64,000 bases of DNA, from NCBI GenBank assembly GCA_018401415.1, contig JAGYKV010000017.1:694001-758000 (forward strand), read 5' to 3'. Positions 1-9,656 of this stretch are shown here, one piece after another; position 1 is the stretch's first letter; the number at the start of each line of letters is the position of its first letter. This stretch comes from Candidatus Nanopelagicales bacterium. Lineage in GTDB: Bacteria > Actinomycetota > Actinomycetes > S36-B12. A program made the position numbers and the translations under genes. The notes under the pieces were generated by a model. That model worked only from the letters and a program-made list of their open reading frames with translations. It was not told where the DNA came from and made no database searches.

Positions 1-390
1 GTAACTACCGATCAACTCCACCATGTCGGGCTCTTCGTGCACCAAATACGGACGTCCTGAGAGATCCACCGCCGAGCGGACAAGACACTCGTCAAGTGGA
101 ACGAGCGCGTCTCCATATCGAGTTAAACCAGCACGATCTCCCAATGCCTGATTCAGGGCTTGCCCTAAGGCCAAACTGGTGTCTTCCACCGTGTGATGTG
201 CATCAACTTCAAGGTCACCTTTGGTGTTGACCACGAGATCAAATCCACCGTGCTTTGCCAGTTGCGCCAGCATGTGATCAAAGAAAGGAACACCCGTATC
301 AATCGTGCTGACCCCGGTACCGTCGATTTCAAGCTCGACCACCACGTTACTTTCCTTTGTGTTCCGCTCAACTCGCGCAAATCGGCTCAT
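1..390 (-). CDS. hisB: Imidazoleglycerol-phosphate dehydratase, 3' end outside window
   Basis: HisB dehydrates imidazole glycerol phosphate to imidazole acetol phosphate in histidine biosynthesis, in the cytoplasm. Reading leftwards from an ATG at 390, 130 codons stay open to the window edge, so the C-terminal third is missing. Visible family motifs are [18 protein letters not shown] near residues 35-52 and [17 protein letters not shown] near 63-79, which carry the His and Glu residues that bind manganese. The start follows hisC by 10 bases with a weak GGAG upstream, so it is the third gene of a hisD-hisC-hisB operon. Identification is firm. Confidence 0.95.
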   Translation of the reverse strand, partial: MSRFARVERNTKESNVVVELEIDGTGVSTIDTGVPFFDHMLAQLAKHGGFDLVVNTKGDLEVDAHHTVEDTSLALGQALNQALGDRAGLTRYGDALVPLDECLVRSAVDLSGRPYLVHEEPDMVELIGSY

Positions 391-400
391 GGGCTCCAGA

Positions 401-1507
401 CTAATGGCTCGCTCGAATAACCTCGCGCAAGGAGTCAAGGAAAAGTAGATTCTCTTCCGGGGTTCCAACAGAAACCCGCAGCCAATGATCCGGGCCGGTC
501 TCACGAATGAGCACGCCTTGATCACACAGGCCCTGCCAAATGGCATGACGATCAGGAAAAGTGCCAAAGAAAACAAAGTTCGCATCGCTTGGAGCAACAT
601 CAAGCCCCATGGCGTGTAACTCTGACACAATGCGATCTCTCTGCTCGCGCAGAATTGATACCTGCTCCCTTAATTCGAAATCATGGGCCAGCGCGGTAAC
701 GGCGGCAGCCTGTGTCAGTGCCGAGAGGTGATACGGGAGTCTCACCAACATCAATGTCTGGACAATCTCAGAGGTGCTGGTGAGGCAATAGCCCACTCTT
801 CCTCCAGCAAATCCGAAGGCCTTACTTAAGGTTCTCGTAACAATGACATTGGGATACTTATCAATCAGGCGCACGGCCGTGGACTCAATGTCTCTACGAA
901 ATTCGGCATACGCTTCATCTACAACCACGAGTGCTTGATTCACGCGGGCACACTCAATGATGGTCTCAAGATCATGTATTGCAATGGCATTTCCCGTTGG
1001 ATTATTGGGTGATGCGATCAGGACGAGAGTTGGACGCAGCTCAACTATTGCCTGACAGGCACTTTCAACGTCTATTCCGAAATTGATATCTCTGTCTACT
1101 GATAGGAGTTGGGTGAATGAATTCCGCGAATACTCCGGGTACATGGAGTATGTGGGAGGAAAAGTTAATGCACTGCGACTAGGGCCGCCGAAAGCTGAAA
1201 AGATCTGCGACATAATTTCATTTGATCCATTTGCCGACCATATTCGATCGATCCCAATCGAGACTCCCGTCTCTCGCTCAATGTAAGCAGACAAAGAATT
1301 TCGCAATTGAACTGCTTCGCGATCTGGGTAGCGATTCAAATTCTCAGATGCTGAGCTGACCGCCTCGGCAAGCGCCTCACGCAATTCAATACTTGGTGGA
1401 AAAGGGTTTTCGTTGACATTGAGCCTGGCTCGGACGGCCTGCTGTGGCGCACCATAGGGAGTGTGGCCAATCAAGTCCTGACGGATGGGCAACTCGAATT
1501 CAGTCAT
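401..1507 (-). CDS. hisC: Histidinol-phosphate aminotransferase
   Basis: HisC is a pyridoxal-phosphate enzyme of aminotransferase fold type I that converts imidazole acetol phosphate plus glutamate to histidinol phosphate. The 368-residue protein has the usual length. It shows [17 protein letters not shown] (aspartate contacting the PLP ring nitrogen) and [17 protein letters not shown] with the Schiff-base lysine near residue 230. The start ATG overlaps the hisD stop by four bases (ATGA), implying translational coupling. Related aromatic aminotransferases share the fold, but the position between hisD and hisB makes histidine synthesis the natural role. Confidence 0.95.
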   Translation of the reverse strand: MTEFELPIRQDLIGHTPYGAPQQAVRARLNVNENPFPPSIELREALAEAVSSASENLNRYPDREAVQLRNSLSAYIERETGVSIGIDRIWSANGSNEIMSQIFSAFGGPSRSALTFPPTYSMYPEYSRNSFTQLLSVDRDINFGIDVESACQAIVELRPTLVLIASPNNPTGNAIAIHDLETIIECARVNQALVVVDEAYAEFRRDIESTAVRLIDKYPNVIVTRTLSKAFGFAGGRVGYCLTSTSEIVQTLMLVRLPYHLSALTQAAAVTALAHDFELREQVSILREQRDRIVSELHAMGLDVAPSDANFVFFGTFPDRHAIWQGLCDQGVLIRETGPDHWLRVSVGTPEENLLFLDSLREVIRASH

Positions 1508-2808
1508 GGTTGTTGCCGAACAACAATCGCTTCCCCATGTGCGGGTAGATCTTCAGCTTGAGCAAGGGCAATGACATGGGGGGCTACTTCAGCAAGGGCG
1601 CTGTGCGTGTACTCAATTAAATGAATTCCTCGCAGAAAACTCTGCACAGAAAGACCTGATGAATAACGTGCTGAGCCAGCTGTGGGTAACACATGGTTTG
1701 ATCCGGCGCAGTAGTCGCCCAAGGAGACCGGGGAATGGGTTCCAATGAAGATTGCGCCCGCATTCGTGACTCTCAATGCCACTTCACGGGCCTGTGCCGT
1801 GTGAATTTCAAGATGTTCGGCAGCGTAAGCGTTTATTACCGCGAGTCCCTGGTCAAGGTCACGCACGAGAATCACAGCACTTTGTTGACCGCCCAAGGAT
1901 TCCTTGATTCTCTCAACGTGCTTGGTTTGTGCGACTCGGGTTTCGAGCTCAGAAATAACAAGGTGTGCAAGTTCCGGATCAGTGGTCACGAGTACCGCAG
2001 CTGCGAGGACATCGTGTTCGGCCTGACTGATCAAATCCATGGCAACATGTGACGGCACGGCTGTTGAATCCGCGAGGATCGCTATCTCGGTCGGGCCCGC
2101 TTCCGAGTCAATACCAATGATCCCCTGCAGCGCCCTTTTTGCGGCCGTGACATAGATGTTTCCCGGCCCCGTGACAAGGTCAACGGGGGCGCAACTTCCA
2201 CCTGGCAACTCAATTCCGTAGGCAAGCATGGCGACTGCCTGCGCGCCACCCACCGAATAAACTTCTTCAACTCCCAGTAGGTGGCAGGCTGCCAAAATTG
2301 TGGGGTGTGGCCAGCCCCCATGATCTTTTTGTGGTGGAGATACCACGACCAAAGACTTCACCCCCGCAGTCTGTGCGGGCACAACATTCATGATGACGCT
2401 GCTGGGGTATACGGCCTTCCCCCCGGGCACATACAGACCCACCCGATCAACCGGCACCCAGCGCTCTGTAACCGATCCTCCCGACACGACTTCAGTGACA
2501 ACCTCGGTTCGACACTGGTCCGAGTGAACTAAGCGTGCCCTACGGATTGATTCCTCCAGAGCCAAACGGACCGTGGGATCAAGTGCGCGAGCACATTCGG
2601 ACATGAGTTCGGTTGGGACCTTCAGGGTCGGCGGGGTAACGCCGTCAAGTTTCTCCGACCAAAAACTGACCGCCTCCGCGCCTCGAACCCGGATATCCTC
2701 GATTATCGGCGTAATACGGTCAAGCGCTTCTGCCACGTCCATGTGCGCCCGCGGAACCAATAATCGAGGATCAGCGTGGTTGTCACGCAAATCAATCAGC
2801 CGGATCAT
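1504..2808 (-). CDS. hisD: Histidinol dehydrogenase
   Basis: HisD carries out the last two steps of histidine synthesis, oxidising L-histidinol to histidine with two NAD+ and a catalytic zinc. At 434 residues it is standard length. The region [19 protein letters not shown] near the C-terminal third is the family signature and includes the conserved histidine; [16 protein letters not shown] lies mid-protein. It is the first gene of the operon. The start is an ATG placed 7 bases after a TAAACT -10 box on the minus strand, so the message is probably leaderless. The divergent LON-domain gene starts only 23 bases away. Confidence 0.96.
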   Translation of the reverse strand: MIRLIDLRDNHADPRLLVPRAHMDVAEALDRITPIIEDIRVRGAEAVSFWSEKLDGVTPPTLKVPTELMSECARALDPTVRLALEESIRRARLVHSDQCRTEVVTEVVSGGSVTERWVPVDRVGLYVPGGKAVYPSSVIMNVVPAQTAGVKSLVVVSPPQKDHGGWPHPTILAACHLLGVEEVYSVGGAQAVAMLAYGIELPGGSCAPVDLVTGPGNIYVTAAKRALQGIIGIDSEAGPTEIAILADSTAVPSHVAMDLISQAEHDVLAAAVLVTTDPELAHLVISELETRVAQTKHVERIKESLGGQQSAVILVRDLDQGLAVINAYAAEHLEIHTAQAREVALRVTNAGAIFIGTHSPVSLGDYCAGSNHVLPTAGSARYSSGLSVQSFLRGIHLIEYTHSALAEVAPHVIALAQAEDLPAHGEAIVVRQQP

Positions 2809-2815
2809 AGGAATC

Positions 2816-2821
2816 AGTTTA
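2816..2821 (-). promoter_or_regulatory. Leaderless -10 box of hisD
   Basis: TAAACT on the minus strand, 7 bases before the hisD ATG. It overlaps the plus-strand box of the LON gene by two bases (the shared TA at 2820-2821). No clear -35 is visible. Inferred from position and consensus TANNNT. Confidence 0.6.
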
Positions 2822-2825
2822 GTCT
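2820..2825 (+). promoter_or_regulatory. Leaderless -10 box of the LON-domain gene
   Basis: TAGTCT, 6 bases before the ATG at 2832, with no Shine-Dalgarno sequence possible. Together with the hisD box it forms the symmetric element AGTTTAGTCT at 2816-2825. Confidence 0.6.
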
Positions 2826-2831
2826 CTCCCT

Positions 2832-3512
2832 ATGAATACGACCTTGCCACTCTTTCCCCTAAACACGGTATTGGTCCCTGGACTTGTCTTGCCGCTGCAT
2901 ATTTTCGAACCACGGTATCGAATGATGGTTCAAGAACTTCTCGCTATTGAGGACGAAGAACGCCGGGAATTTGGAATTGTCGCCCCGAAAGATGGTCGCA
3001 GCATTGAGCGCGATGGCCTCGATGCGGTTCATCGGGTAGGCACCGCAACAATTCTGCGTCAAGCTGACGAGACCGAAGATGGTCGCTATGACATCGTGAC
3101 AACTGGTTCGAGGCGCTTTTATATTGACTCGTTGGACACGAGTGCGCCACTTCTCCGAGCCGACATAACCTGGGTGAATGACCTCGAAGAGCCTCCTTCA
3201 CCCGAGTTAGAGCAACTCACTCAAAGAGCCGTTGCGGATTTTGTCTCCTATCGAGCAGCCCTTTCCGGCCAACTAGAGGAGACGATCGCTGCCATCAGCG
3301 ACATGCCAGAAGATCCGGGCGTGGTCAGTTTCCTTTTAACAGCGGCAGTCGTTCTCCCCACCGCTGAACGGCAGCAAATGCTCAGTGCCATGTCTGCACA
3401 TGAGCGCCTCACTCTCGCTCGGGGGTTTCTGCGCCGCGAAACAGCTTTGATTGAAGCGCTCCATTGCATTCCCGCTTTAGAGCTCTTCTCACCGCAACCT
3501 TCGGTGAACTGA
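2832..3512 (+). CDS. LON substrate-binding domain protein
   Basis: A stand-alone LON N-terminal (substrate-binding) domain of 226 residues without the AAA+ ATPase or protease parts of Lon. The family hallmark is the N-terminal PLFPLNTVLVPGLVLPLHIF followed by EPRYRMM. The C-terminal half is helical and has no recognisable catalytic motif. Such single-domain proteins are common in actinobacteria near hisD and their substrate is unknown; a role in protein binding or quality control is only inferred from the domain. The ATG start is set by the leaderless promoter 6 bases upstream. A second gene, ybaK, follows 18 bases downstream on the same strand. Confidence 0.88.
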   Translation: MNTTLPLFPLNTVLVPGLVLPLHIFEPRYRMMVQELLAIEDEERREFGIVAPKDGRSIERDGLDAVHRVGTATILRQADETEDGRYDIVTTGSRRFYIDSLDTSAPLLRADITWVNDLEEPPSPELEQLTQRAVADFVSYRAALSGQLEETIAAISDMPEDPGVVSFLLTAAVVLPTAERQQMLSAMSAHERLTLARGFLRRETALIEALHCIPALELFSPQPSVN

Positions 3513-3530
3513 CTGCCAAGGAAATATGCC

Positions 3531-4013
3531 TTGTCAACTACCCCGGCCACCCGGACTCTTGATGACAATGGCGTGGAGTACACATTGCATAAGTACAGCA
3601 GCACAGCGGAGCGCGATTTCGGCCACGAGGCAACCCTGAGAATGAACATCAATCCCCAGCGAGTTTTCAAGACAATTTTGTTCAATGACTCAAACTCATT
3701 TGTGGTAGCCATAGCTCCGGTTGAACATGACATCAGCCCCAAGAAGTTGGCTCAAGCCCTTGGAATCAGAACGGTTCACACGGCATCCAAGGAGGATGCG
3801 CAACGTGTCACCGGATATGTAGTCGGCGGGATAAGCCCCTTTGGGCAGAAAAAATTACATCGGGCAGTACTTGATGACAGCGCATGGAACTTCGCCACCA
3901 TTTATGTCAGTGGAGGTCGCCGTGGACTCGAGATTGAACTCGCACCTGATGTATTTATTCAGGTTATTGGTGCAATTCGAGCCCCGATTGCTGCCCGGGA
4001 TTCCTCCAAGTAG
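3531..4013 (+). CDS. ybaK: Cys-tRNA(Pro)/Cys-tRNA(Cys) deacylase YbaK
   Basis: A trans-editing factor that hydrolyses cysteine mischarged on tRNA(Pro) by prolyl-tRNA synthetase. The 160-residue product has the YbaK/EbsC fold and its signature GYVVGGISPFGQKKLH near residues 95-110, followed by FATIYVSGGRRGLEIEL, which match E. coli YbaK closely, including the conserved lysine needed for deacylation. The start is a TTG at 3531 with AAGGA about 8 bases upstream; the nearby ATG at 3526 is out of frame. The last 50 bases overlap the convergent membrane-protein gene. A distinct paralogue lies at 47326-47808. Confidence 0.9.
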   Translation: MSTTPATRTLDDNGVEYTLHKYSSTAERDFGHEATLRMNINPQRVFKTILFNDSNSFVVAIAPVEHDISPKKLAQALGIRTVHTASKEDAQRVTGYVVGGISPFGQKKLHRAVLDDSAWNFATIYVSGGRRGLEIELAPDVFIQVIGAIRAPIAARDSSK

Positions 4014-4527
4014 CGAGAAAATCTGACAGCGCCAAGACGCTAATGATGACGGCTGCGGTGAGCGGCCAGACAAGGAAAATTGCGGGCATATGAACCTCAA
4101 GTGGTCCTTCAATGACCGAAGGTTCCGGCAGGCTCACTTGCTCCAGATCAACAGAACCCAATTGCGTGCCGACGAACCACATGCCCAAGGATCCAATAAC
4201 TGCAGCAAGTAAAGCTGCGCCTAGAGTCGCAACCAAATGCTCCCTGCGCATGTAGACCAATCCGGTGGTGACAAAGATTCCTGCAACAAGTGCTAAAGCC
4301 CCAAAAGCAATGTCCGAGGCCAAGTACTCCTGCGGTTGAAAGTTGTTGGCGCGGAATCCTTGATCACTTACAACGACGCTGACTCGAGGGGCCAGCGCCC
4401 ACCACAGCACACCGAGGGCAACGCCGGTGAGCAACCCCACCACCACACCGGCACCTGTGACAGAGAAGGCATTGCGGGTCCTTCGCGGGTGCGGCCACCC
4501 AGATGCCGGACCTTCTACATGAGACAT
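3964..4527 (-). CDS. Small integral membrane protein of unknown function
   Basis: A 187-residue protein with four likely membrane segments, near residues 24-46, 75-95, 100-122 and 148-168, and an extracytoplasmic loop after the first. I do not recognise a catalytic motif; general layout resembles the actinobacterial DUF2567-type membrane proteins but I would not assign it to that family without a profile search. Its ATG overlaps the end of dnaE1 by 13 bases, so it is probably co-transcribed downstream of dnaE1. Its 3' end overlaps the convergent ybaK by 50 bases, an unusually long coding overlap that could produce antisense interference. Confidence 0.65.
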   Translation of the reverse strand: MSHVEGPASGWPHPRRTRNAFSVTGAGVVVGLLTGVALGVLWWALAPRVSVVVSDQGFRANNFQPQEYLASDIAFGALALVAGIFVTTGLVYMRREHLVATLGAALLAAVIGSLGMWFVGTQLGSVDLEQVSLPEPSVIEGPLEVHMPAIFLVWPLTAAVIISVLALSDFLATWRNPGQQSGLELHQ

Positions 4528-7500
4528 GAGGCGCCTAGGAGTGCTTTGAGGTCACCGAATAAGGATGGAGTTGGTGTGACCCGATATTGATCATCGAGTT
4601 TCATGACTGTGGTCGTTGTGCCTCCAGTGAGGTGCAATTGCACTTCAGTGGTCCCCGGATGTTCGGCTAAAACTGCTTTGAGCCTCGCCACCAATGGTGG
4701 GACACAACGCGATGCAGCCAGCGACAATCGAACCGGTCCAGATGGTGCCTCAGACAGGTCGGGAGCGGAAATCTCCAATGCGACAGCACGAAGTCCATCG
4801 TCGTCACTTCGATCAACCCGAGCACGCACAACGAGAATCGAATCCTCGACGAGAAGTGCGCCAAAGGATGCATAACTTTGGGGGAAAACCATGAGTTCGA
4901 TACTTCCCTCGAGATCCTCAAGGGTGATGATGGCCCATGCTGATCCCTTTTTGGTGGTTTTACGCTGCACGCTGGTCACTAAGCCACCCAAGGTGGCGAT
5001 CGCACCATCGAGGTTGTCGTCCACAACAACTGAGGCGATACTCCGATCAGATAACTGAGCGAGAGCTGTTTCCATCCCAACGAGTGGGTGGTCGGAAACA
5101 TAGAGACCCAACATGTCACGTTCATGGGCGAGGAGCACGCTTTTTTCCCATTCGGCAATTCCGATTTCAGGTCGTTCAAATAAACTGGAGTCACCGGAAT
5201 CGGCGAGTCCCCCAAATAGATCAAATTGACCGATGGCTTCTGATCTCTTGATTTCAACGGCTGTATCAATAATTTGCTCGTGCACCGTCGAGAGTCCCTT
5301 TCGGGTGTGCCCCAGGCTGTCAAATGCACCAGCCTTCACTAACGAGTCAACTACGCGTCGGTTGCATACTGATACATCTACCTTGGCAATGAAATCATGG
5401 AAATCAGCAAAACGGCCGGCGCTGGTCCTCGTGGTCACAATTGACTCAATGACGTTGAAGCCCACATTGCGAATCGCGGTAAGCCCGAACCTGATGTCGG
5501 AACCGCGGGGCGTGTAATGGGCATCGGAATCATTAACGTCTGGCGGTAATACTTTGATACCCATGCGGCGACATTCATTGAGATAAATGGCGGATCGGTC
5601 TTTGTCATCTGCCATGGATGTAAGCAGCGCAGCCATGTACTCGGCAGGGTAATTGGCCTTTAAGTAGGCGGTCCAATAGGAAACGAGACCATAGCCGGCG
5701 GTATGTGCCTTGTTAAATGCATAATCCGAGAACGGAACAAGAACTTCCCATAATTTGTTGATCGCGGGATCCGAAAAGCCGCGTTCTCGCATTCCTTCGC
5801 TGAAGGGGACGAATTCCTTTTCCAGAATTGATTTTTTCTTTTTTCCCATGGCGCGACGAAGAAGATCTGCCTTACCCAGTGAGTACCCTGCCAATTGTTG
5901 AGCAATAGCCATGACCTGTTCCTGATAAACGATCAGGCCGTAGGTATCGCCAAGAATCTCGGCCAACGGTTCTTCCAGCTCGGGATGTATGGGCACAACG
6001 GGTTTACGACCATTTTTCCGGTCTGCGTAATCATTGTGCGCATTTGCACCCATGGGACCCGGTCGATAGAGAGCGAGGACAGCAGAAATATCTTCGAAGT
6101 TGTCCGGTTGCATTGATCTCAGCAACGAACGCATGGGGCCGCCGTCTAATTGGAATACCCCTAATGTATCCCCGCGCGCAAGTAATTGATAGGTGGCCCG
6201 GTCGTCGAGGGACAGTTCTTCCAAAATGAGAACCATTCCCGTGTTTCGCTCAATATTGAGCAGGCAATCGTCCAAGACCGTTAGGTTTCGTAATCCGAGA
6301 AAATCCATTTTGAGTAGCCCCAGTGCTTCACATGCTCCCATGTCAAACTGAGTAATGATGGCTCCATCTTGCTCACGTTTCCACACCGGAATCACGTCCA
6401 TGAGTGGCTCGCGACAGAGGATCACACCGGCCGCGTGAACTCCTGGTTGGCGTTTCAGTCCTTCAAGGCCTTTTGCGGTATCCACAACCCTCTTGACTTC
6501 TGGATCATTGTCATACAGAGCCCGAAATTCAGCCGCCTCCGAGTAACGGGAATCTCTGCGATTAAAGGCGCCGGTCAGGGTAATGTCTTTGCCCATGACA
6601 GAGGGCGGCATGGCCTTTGTGATTCGATCACCCAATGAATAGGGCATGCCCAAAACTCTGGCACTGTCCTTAATCGCGGCTTTAGCCTTGATTGAACCGT
6701 AGGTAACAATCTGAGCTACTCGTTCCTCGCCATACTTTTCAGTCGCGTAACGGATCATGTCGCCACGACGTCTTTCATCAAAATCAATATCAATATCTGG
6801 CATGGAAATTCGCTCAGGGTTGAGGAATCGCTCAAAGAGAAGGCCATGTGCAATGGGATCTAGGTCAGTAATGCCGAGTGCATAAGCGATCATGGCGCCA
6901 GCTGCCGAACCCCGCCCGGGCCCGACTCTGATGCCATTTTCCTTCGCATGACGGACGAGATCAGCGACAACAAGAAAATAGCCGGGGAAGCCCATTTGGG
7001 CAATTACTCCGAGTTCATAATGCGCCTGCGTGCGAATATTGTCTGGAACCCCCCGCGGATAGCGCTTGCTCAGTCCAATTTCAACTTCTTTGACCAACCA
7101 TGACTCTTCGCTCTCACCTTGGGGAATATCTGCGCGGGGCATGAGGTTGGCACCTTCATTGAATTGAACATTGCACCGCTCTGCAATGAGCAGAGTGTTG
7201 TCGCACGCTTCCGGGTAATCCGACCACAGCTCACGCATCTCGGCGGCTGACTTCAAATAAAAATCGCGGGCATCAAATCTGAATCTTTTAGGATCATCCA
7301 TGGTTGTCCGGGTGCCAATACACAAGAGAACATCGTGGGTCTCAGCGTCGTGGGCATGGACATAGTGAAGATCATTTGTTGCGACCAAAGGTAAACCGAG
7401 ATCCCTAGCAATTTTAATGAGGTCTGGCATGAAGTTCTTTTCAATTGCAAGACCGTGATCCATAACTTCTGCAAAGAAATTACCCGCACCGAAGATATCG

Positions 7501-8060
7501 CGGAAATCCGCTGCTGCTGATCTGGCTTTCGCATAATTCCCGGCTTGGAGCCAGCGATTAACTTCACCGCTCGCACAACCGGTGGTGCCGATTAATCCGG
7601 CGGAATAACGCTCTAAAAGTTCCCGATCAAATCGAGGCTTGTGGTATTGCCCTTCAAGGCTAGCTAATGACGACAACCTGAAAAGATTGTGCATGCCTGG
7701 AGTGTTCTCAGCCCATAAGGTCATGTGCGTGTAGCTGTGTTTTCCCCTGCCCGCGCCTGGATCCTCGGGGGTGCCTTCATCAAAGCCCCCTCCGAAGTCA
7801 AAAGGCTTGCGCTCCCTACGGCCCTGTGGCGCGTAATAGCCCTCTAGTCCAATGATTGGCTTGACTCCGGTTGCCCGTCCTTTTTTCCAAAAATCATAGG
7901 CTCCGAATAAGTTGCCATGGTCGGTCATTGCAATCGAAGACATGCCCTGAAGCGAGGCCTCCGCGAATAGATCGTCAAGTCGGGAGGCGCCATCCAGCAT
8001 GGAGTACTCCGTGTGTACGTGCAGATGAGTAAAGCCCTGCGCGCCTCCTGGATTGCTCAC
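4515..8060 (-). CDS. dnaE1: DNA polymerase III alpha subunit (replicative)
   Basis: The catalytic subunit of the replicative C-family polymerase. At 1181 residues it is full length. The N-terminal PHP domain starts with HLHVHTEYSMLDGAS near residue 13, retaining the metal-binding histidines used for proofreading in actinobacterial DnaE1. The polymerase active site shows PDIDIDFDERRRGDMI near residue 420 and the third catalytic aspartate further on; NKAHTAGYG is the finger motif near 790. Helix-hairpin-helix and OB-fold regions follow. The start is a GTG with AGAAGG about 10 bases upstream. It is distinct from the error-prone DnaE2-type polymerase at 42886-46416. Confidence 0.97.
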   Translation of the reverse strand: MSNPGGAQGFTHLHVHTEYSMLDGASRLDDLFAEASLQGMSSIAMTDHGNLFGAYDFWKKGRATGVKPIIGLEGYYAPQGRRERKPFDFGGGFDEGTPEDPGAGRGKHSYTHMTLWAENTPGMHNLFRLSSLASLEGQYHKPRFDRELLERYSAGLIGTTGCASGEVNRWLQAGNYAKARSAAADFRDIFGAGNFFAEVMDHGLAIEKNFMPDLIKIARDLGLPLVATNDLHYVHAHDAETHDVLLCIGTRTTMDDPKRFRFDARDFYLKSAAEMRELWSDYPEACDNTLLIAERCNVQFNEGANLMPRADIPQGESEESWLVKEVEIGLSKRYPRGVPDNIRTQAHYELGVIAQMGFPGYFLVVADLVRHAKENGIRVGPGRGSAAGAMIAYALGITDLDPIAHGLLFERFLNPERISMPDIDIDFDERRRGDMIRYATEKYGEERVAQIVTYGSIKAKAAIKDSARVLGMPYSLGDRITKAMPPSVMGKDITLTGAFNRRDSRYSEAAEFRALYDNDPEVKRVVDTAKGLEGLKRQPGVHAAGVILCREPLMDVIPVWKREQDGAIITQFDMGACEALGLLKMDFLGLRNLTVLDDCLLNIERNTGMVLILEELSLDDRATYQLLARGDTLGVFQLDGGPMRSLLRSMQPDNFEDISAVLALYRPGPMGANAHNDYADRKNGRKPVVPIHPELEEPLAEILGDTYGLIVYQEQVMAIAQQLAGYSLGKADLLRRAMGKKKKSILEKEFVPFSEGMRERGFSDPAINKLWEVLVPFSDYAFNKAHTAGYGLVSYWTAYLKANYPAEYMAALLTSMADDKDRSAIYLNECRRMGIKVLPPDVNDSDAHYTPRGSDIRFGLTAIRNVGFNVIESIVTTRTSAGRFADFHDFIAKVDVSVCNRRVVDSLVKAGAFDSLGHTRKGLSTVHEQIIDTAVEIKRSEAIGQFDLFGGLADSGDSSLFERPEIGIAEWEKSVLLAHERDMLGLYVSDHPLVGMETALAQLSDRSIASVVVDDNLDGAIATLGGLVTSVQRKTTKKGSAWAIITLEDLEGSIELMVFPQSYASFGALLVEDSILVVRARVDRSDDDGLRAVALEISAPDLSEAPSGPVRLSLAASRCVPPLVARLKAVLAEHPGTTEVQLHLTGGTTTTVMKLDDQYRVTPTPSLFGDLKALLGASCLM

Positions 8061-8116
8061 AACTCACTGCCTTCTTTTCTCTGCCGGCACGATTGGGATT
8101 TGTCGCGCCTTACCCA

Positions 8117-9043
8117 TTAACCCTGAAGAATCCCCAGTGCCCGCACGAGGTCGGGGGAATATTCACTTGTCAATTCAATTCGTTCGCCGGTACGTGGATG
8201 CTCAAATGACAACTCAACAGCGTGAAGCCACTGACGAATGAGGCCCAATCTGTCCGCAAGAACCGGATCTCCACCGTACATTGTGTCGCCCACAATTGGA
8301 TGGCGCATCGCTGACAGATGTACCCGGATCTGGTGGGTTCGGCCTGTCTCCAGCACAACGCGCAGGAGGGATGCATGCCGAAAAGCTTCCAGTGTTTCAT
8401 AGTGGGTAAGGCTCGGTTTCCCGGCTCTGGTCACGGCGTACTTATATTCGTGACCGGGGTGGCGCCCGATCGCAGCATCAATTGTTCCGGTCAAAGGATC
8501 CAGTAACCCTTGGGCAACTGCGTGATATACCTTGTGGACTTCACGGTTTCGAAATTGGTTTTTCATTCGGGAATAGGACAATTCGTTCTTTGCTACCGCC
8601 ATGAGCCCAGATGTTCCGGCATCGAGTCGATGAACAATTCCTTCACGCTCCGGCGCACCCGAGGTGCTGATGGAGTAGCCCGCAGCCGCTAAACCACCAA
8701 TGACCGTTGGACCATCCCACCCCCGGCTGGGATGAGCCGCGACACCGGGTGGTTTATCAACAACCACGATGTCATTGTCGTCGTAAACGATGTGCATCCC
8801 GGGAACCGGTTCTGCAACTATTTCAATAGGGTCGGCAGGTGGCGCAGCATCAAGATCGATTTCAATCACCTGTCCCGAGGTGACGCGATCACTTTTACTC
8901 AAGGTCTTTGTGCCAGAGGCCACTCCCCCCGCCGCAATAATGATGGCGGCCTGCGAGCGACTGAGACCCAAGATGCGGGTAAGGGCCGTGTCGATCCTTT
9001 CACCTTCTACCCCTTCGGGGATAGATACCACTCTGCTGACCAC
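8117..9043 (-). CDS. rluD: RluD-family 23S rRNA pseudouridine synthase
   Basis: A pseudouridine synthase of the RluA/RluD class. The 308-residue protein has an N-terminal S4 RNA-binding domain (about residues 15-65) and the catalytic motif HRLDAGTSG near residue 140, whose aspartate attacks the uridine; GRTHQIRVHL near 235 is the second family signature. Modification sites are expected in 23S rRNA helix 69 but cannot be assigned from sequence alone. It starts with GTG three bases after the lspA stop, so lspA and rluD form one leaderless-initiated operon. Confidence 0.94.
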   Translation of the reverse strand: MVSRVVSIPEGVEGERIDTALTRILGLSRSQAAIIIAAGGVASGTKTLSKSDRVTSGQVIEIDLDAAPPADPIEIVAEPVPGMHIVYDDNDIVVVDKPPGVAAHPSRGWDGPTVIGGLAAAGYSISTSGAPEREGIVHRLDAGTSGLMAVAKNELSYSRMKNQFRNREVHKVYHAVAQGLLDPLTGTIDAAIGRHPGHEYKYAVTRAGKPSLTHYETLEAFRHASLLRVVLETGRTHQIRVHLSAMRHPIVGDTMYGGDPVLADRLGLIRQWLHAVELSFEHPRTGERIELTSEYSPDLVRALGILQG

Positions 9044-9046
9044 CGG

Positions 9047-9589
9047 CTACTTCACTCCATGTGTGCCATCGATGCTGTATCCACGAATGAGCAGAATCGC
9101 AATGGTCACTCCGGAAATAACAACGGCCATATCCGCGATATTGAAGATCGCCCAATAGGGAAGCTGGATAAAGTCAACGACAAAGCCCCTGAATGGTCCG
9201 GGCGCCCGAAACATGCGATCAATAAGGTTTCCGACCGCGCCGCCAAGGAGACCGCCCAGCGCAAGAGCCCACGTCACACTTCCCAACTTGCGCGAGTATT
9301 TAAAGATGACCACAACAACAACTAATGCAATGGTGGTAAAGACCCAAGTGAGACCTGTGCCAATAGAAAATGCTGCACCGGTATTTTCCGCGTAGGTGAA
9401 TTTGAGTAGGCCATTGAGCAGAACAATCGGACCTTCTCCCGATTCCCTTCGTGGAAGTAAATACTCCTGAGCCCAATATTTCGTGATCTGATCCACGATA
9501 ATAATGACGAATGCGGTAACACCGAAAATTCTTAGTTCACGGCGGTTAGTTCTCGGCGCGATCTGCCCTTGATCTTCGCTGGTTTCCAC
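9047..9589 (-). CDS. lspA: Lipoprotein signal peptidase (signal peptidase II)
   Basis: LspA is the membrane aspartic protease that removes signal peptides from diacylglyceryl-modified prolipoproteins. The 180-residue protein has four membrane helices and the signatures NTGAAFSI, GNLIDRM and FIQLPYWAIFNIADMAVV, which include the two catalytic aspartates (GNLIDR and FNIADM). About 25 residues at the N-terminus precede the first helix. The start is GTG at 9589, placed 6 bases after a TAGAGT -10 box. A likely client in this window is the DUF3048 lipoprotein at 34002. Confidence 0.95.
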   Translation of the reverse strand: METSEDQGQIAPRTNRRELRIFGVTAFVIIIVDQITKYWAQEYLLPRRESGEGPIVLLNGLLKFTYAENTGAAFSIGTGLTWVFTTIALVVVVVIFKYSRKLGSVTWALALGGLLGGAVGNLIDRMFRAPGPFRGFVVDFIQLPYWAIFNIADMAVVISGVTIAILLIRGYSIDGTHGVK

Positions 9590-9595
9590 TAGACC

Positions 9596-9601
9596 ACTCT
9601 A
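9596..9601 (-). promoter_or_regulatory. Leaderless -10 box of lspA
   Basis: TAGAGT on the minus strand, 6 bases before the lspA GTG start. No leader remains for a Shine-Dalgarno sequence. Confidence 0.6.
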
Positions 9602-9656
9602 CGCGTGCCACAATTCATACCCACCCGCCGGAATACGAGGGTGTCAATCCTCTCTG

